A DNA stretch of 64,000 bases from Gerris lacustris (Eukaryota; Arthropoda; Insecta; Hemiptera; Gerridae), in NCBI GenBank assembly GCA_951217055.1, contig OX578279.1, positions 44,269,250-44,333,249 on the forward strand, given 5' to 3'. Numbering within the stretch: the first letter of the stretch is position 1; each line of letters opens with the position of its first letter. The translations under genes and the position numbers were made by a program. The notes below the pieces were generated by a model. The model did not search any database. It was not told the origin of the DNA and saw only the letters and a program-made list of their open reading frames with translations. Positions 62,401 through 64,000 of the stretch are shown piece by piece.

Positions 62401-62878
62401 TATATAATATTATTATTCAACGAGAGAAAAAGAAAGTCATGTGTTAGACACAATAACTAGTTTAATAATCGTAATAATACCACTTAATTATTTATTTTTA
62501 CCATCTCTAAACAAGTTTTTAATTTTATATCCTTGTATTTAAGTATAATTCAAATGATTTCCTATTTTACATTTTCTAACTTCTTTTTTCTATTGCAATT
62601 TGTAATGATGAAAAAGGTATTTTATGAGTCATACTCCTGTTTTACGCGGTTGTTTTTAATTAATGCAATTCAAAGTGCAGTTTCTGCATGTATACATAAA
62701 TATATATACATTTTTTTTTTCGAATGTAAAAAAAAAGTTGCAGTTAATGTACGGAGACAAAAACACTCGCGACTAAAATGTTCTTTTAAACCAGGGTTCA
62801 AGGTCTCCTAATCCCACGCTAATTAGTCTTGTTGTCACCTTTAAGATAAAAAAATTTAAATAAATTATCCCGACGTTA

Positions 62879-62918
<40 letters not shown>

Positions 62919-63377
62919 GTCTAATGTAATAATGCGTTAAATTAAAGGTTGTTTTTTACACACAAGATAATGATAAGGTGATTGTGCAGGTCTTCATAAT
63001 TTACTCAGTTATATCTTCACTTGTTAATTTTTTTAGGTAAAATTTGCATTGATTATAACGGTTAGTGATTTTATTTTTTGTCGAAATCAGCCTGGACTAT
63101 TAGTATTAAATAAATAATGTTACCCTTGTTTTTATCTAATAATGTGTTATGGTTTGTTGGGTTCATTTTGGGTTCATCGACCAGACCATATCTATTTCTA
63201 TAAACTCTAACCTCAGCTTCAACATGCATTTTTTATGCTAATTATAGCAAATTTTAGTTTGTTTTATTTTTCATAATTCATTTTTATTTTTGTATTGTAT
63301 TCAAGTAAAATTAAATCTTACTGTTATATTTTTTTAATATAAGTATTATTGTGAATGGGAAAATATGTTTTATTGGT
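62401..63377. other. AT-rich stretch, nothing supported
   Basis: A 92-codon frame at 62533-62811 has low-complexity composition. Poly-A at 62881-62911. TTTTTTTAG|GTAAAA at 63029-63042 has a weak recursive-splice look. Confidence 0.35.
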
Positions 63378-63963
63378 GCTTCCGAGCTTACCGAATGTAA
63401 CGGCAGCTATGTGATCGATCTGAAGAACGAAAATATTTTATGTCTCTGATTTCAAAAATTCCAAGAAAGAAATCTGTTTGAGACATCAGGGAACATTTTT
63501 GGTTCCGTGTCTGCCTGTCTGTCTATCGCTCAATTTTTGCGAACCAACATATCTTAAAAACTACACGTCCGATTTTAATGAAATTTGTATGGTAGATCAT
63601 AATTAGCTCACTGATGGTCCCATATAAGTTTCAACTCATTTTTTTCTCTTCCACACGCACACAAACATACATTTATTTACACCTATATCTTCAAAAGTAC
63701 TAATCTGATTTGTATGAAACTTTTATAGTTTAACGGAAGTAATCCGCAGATAGCTCTAGATTAATTTGAACCGTCTGCGCTCTTTTAACTTTTGCTAAAT
63801 TGATAATTTTATTTATGTAAAAAATCAAAACAATTTTGACAGAACAAATAAAAGGGGGAAACAATTAAACAAATTATACAATAATGGCTTGTAAAAGCAT
63901 AAAATCAATAAAATTCGTGATAGGATGCGAGGAAGCTATGTCCCACACCAATTGGCAGTCTGT
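63378..63963 (+). repeat. Hairpin-ended repeat, subfamily B (best copy)
   Basis: GCTTCCGAGCTTACC head, short CTGT tract (63511-63524), subfamily-B middle, tail ending CACACCAATTGGCAGTCTG. Confidence 0.75.
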
Positions 63964-64000
63964 TTAAATTTTATTTATTTAGTATTTTAAAGAAAACTTA

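Overview
The window looks like a piece of an arthropod (most likely insect) nuclear genome. It is strongly AT-rich, has long (TA)n tracts and poly-C/poly-G runs, is packed with transposable elements of families typical of insects (Ty3/gypsy, BEL/Pao, Ty1/copia, mariner, hAT, PIF/Harbinger, Helitron-like), and holds almost no continuous host coding sequence. No bacterial-type operons, rRNA, CRISPR array or intact tRNA gene is visible. The species cannot be named from what I see.

Layout. 1-427: 3' end of a plus-strand host gene. A 25-nt microexon and a phase-matched terminal exon are visible, with a partial tandem copy of the terminal exon at the window edge. 1226-6356: a Ty3/gypsy retrotransposon on the minus strand, inserted in a (TA)n tract, with two 200-bp LTRs that read as identical but a damaged pol. 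7960-8660: remnant of a second copia element. 10334-14060: a mariner element with TIRs of about 480 bp whose transposase is split by a hAT element, which itself carries a second hAT. 14063-23136: decayed dispersed repeats, fold-back elements, a PIF/Harbinger relic with a MADF-like fragment and a short Helitron-like element. 23137-29791: a three-level nest, BEL/Pao carrying a copia, which carries a hAT MITE; both retroelements have lost reverse transcriptase. 29977-30912: a mariner-type element with long TIRs.

33457-33703 is the best candidate for a host promoter plus first coding exon (plus strand; Inr and DPE at exact spacing; signal-anchor peptide). It may belong to a gene with a very long intron: a recursive-splice-like site lies at 54080, and two candidate terminal exons at 57610-57758 and 57911-57966 both enter in the phase that exon 1 leaves. 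On the minus strand, candidate exons lie at 44699-45076 and 40319-40381.

The rest (34-64 kb) is intron-like or intergenic AT-rich DNA with more inserts: a hAT MITE (41946-42471), a GC-rich PIF/Harbinger MITE whose ends are tandemly amplified (46976-47489), several copies of a 580-bp repeat that starts with a perfect hairpin, a fold-back element (52308-52863), a hAT (59773-61055), and, between two (TA)n tracts, a 304-bp tandem/inverted repeat (61201-61805) that carries a hammerhead-ribozyme-like core in each arm. I consider that last one the most interesting object here.

Limits: exon calls rest on splice-site shape, open frame and phase only. Repeat boundaries were found by eye from inverted repeats and target-site duplications; no alignment or database search was run.
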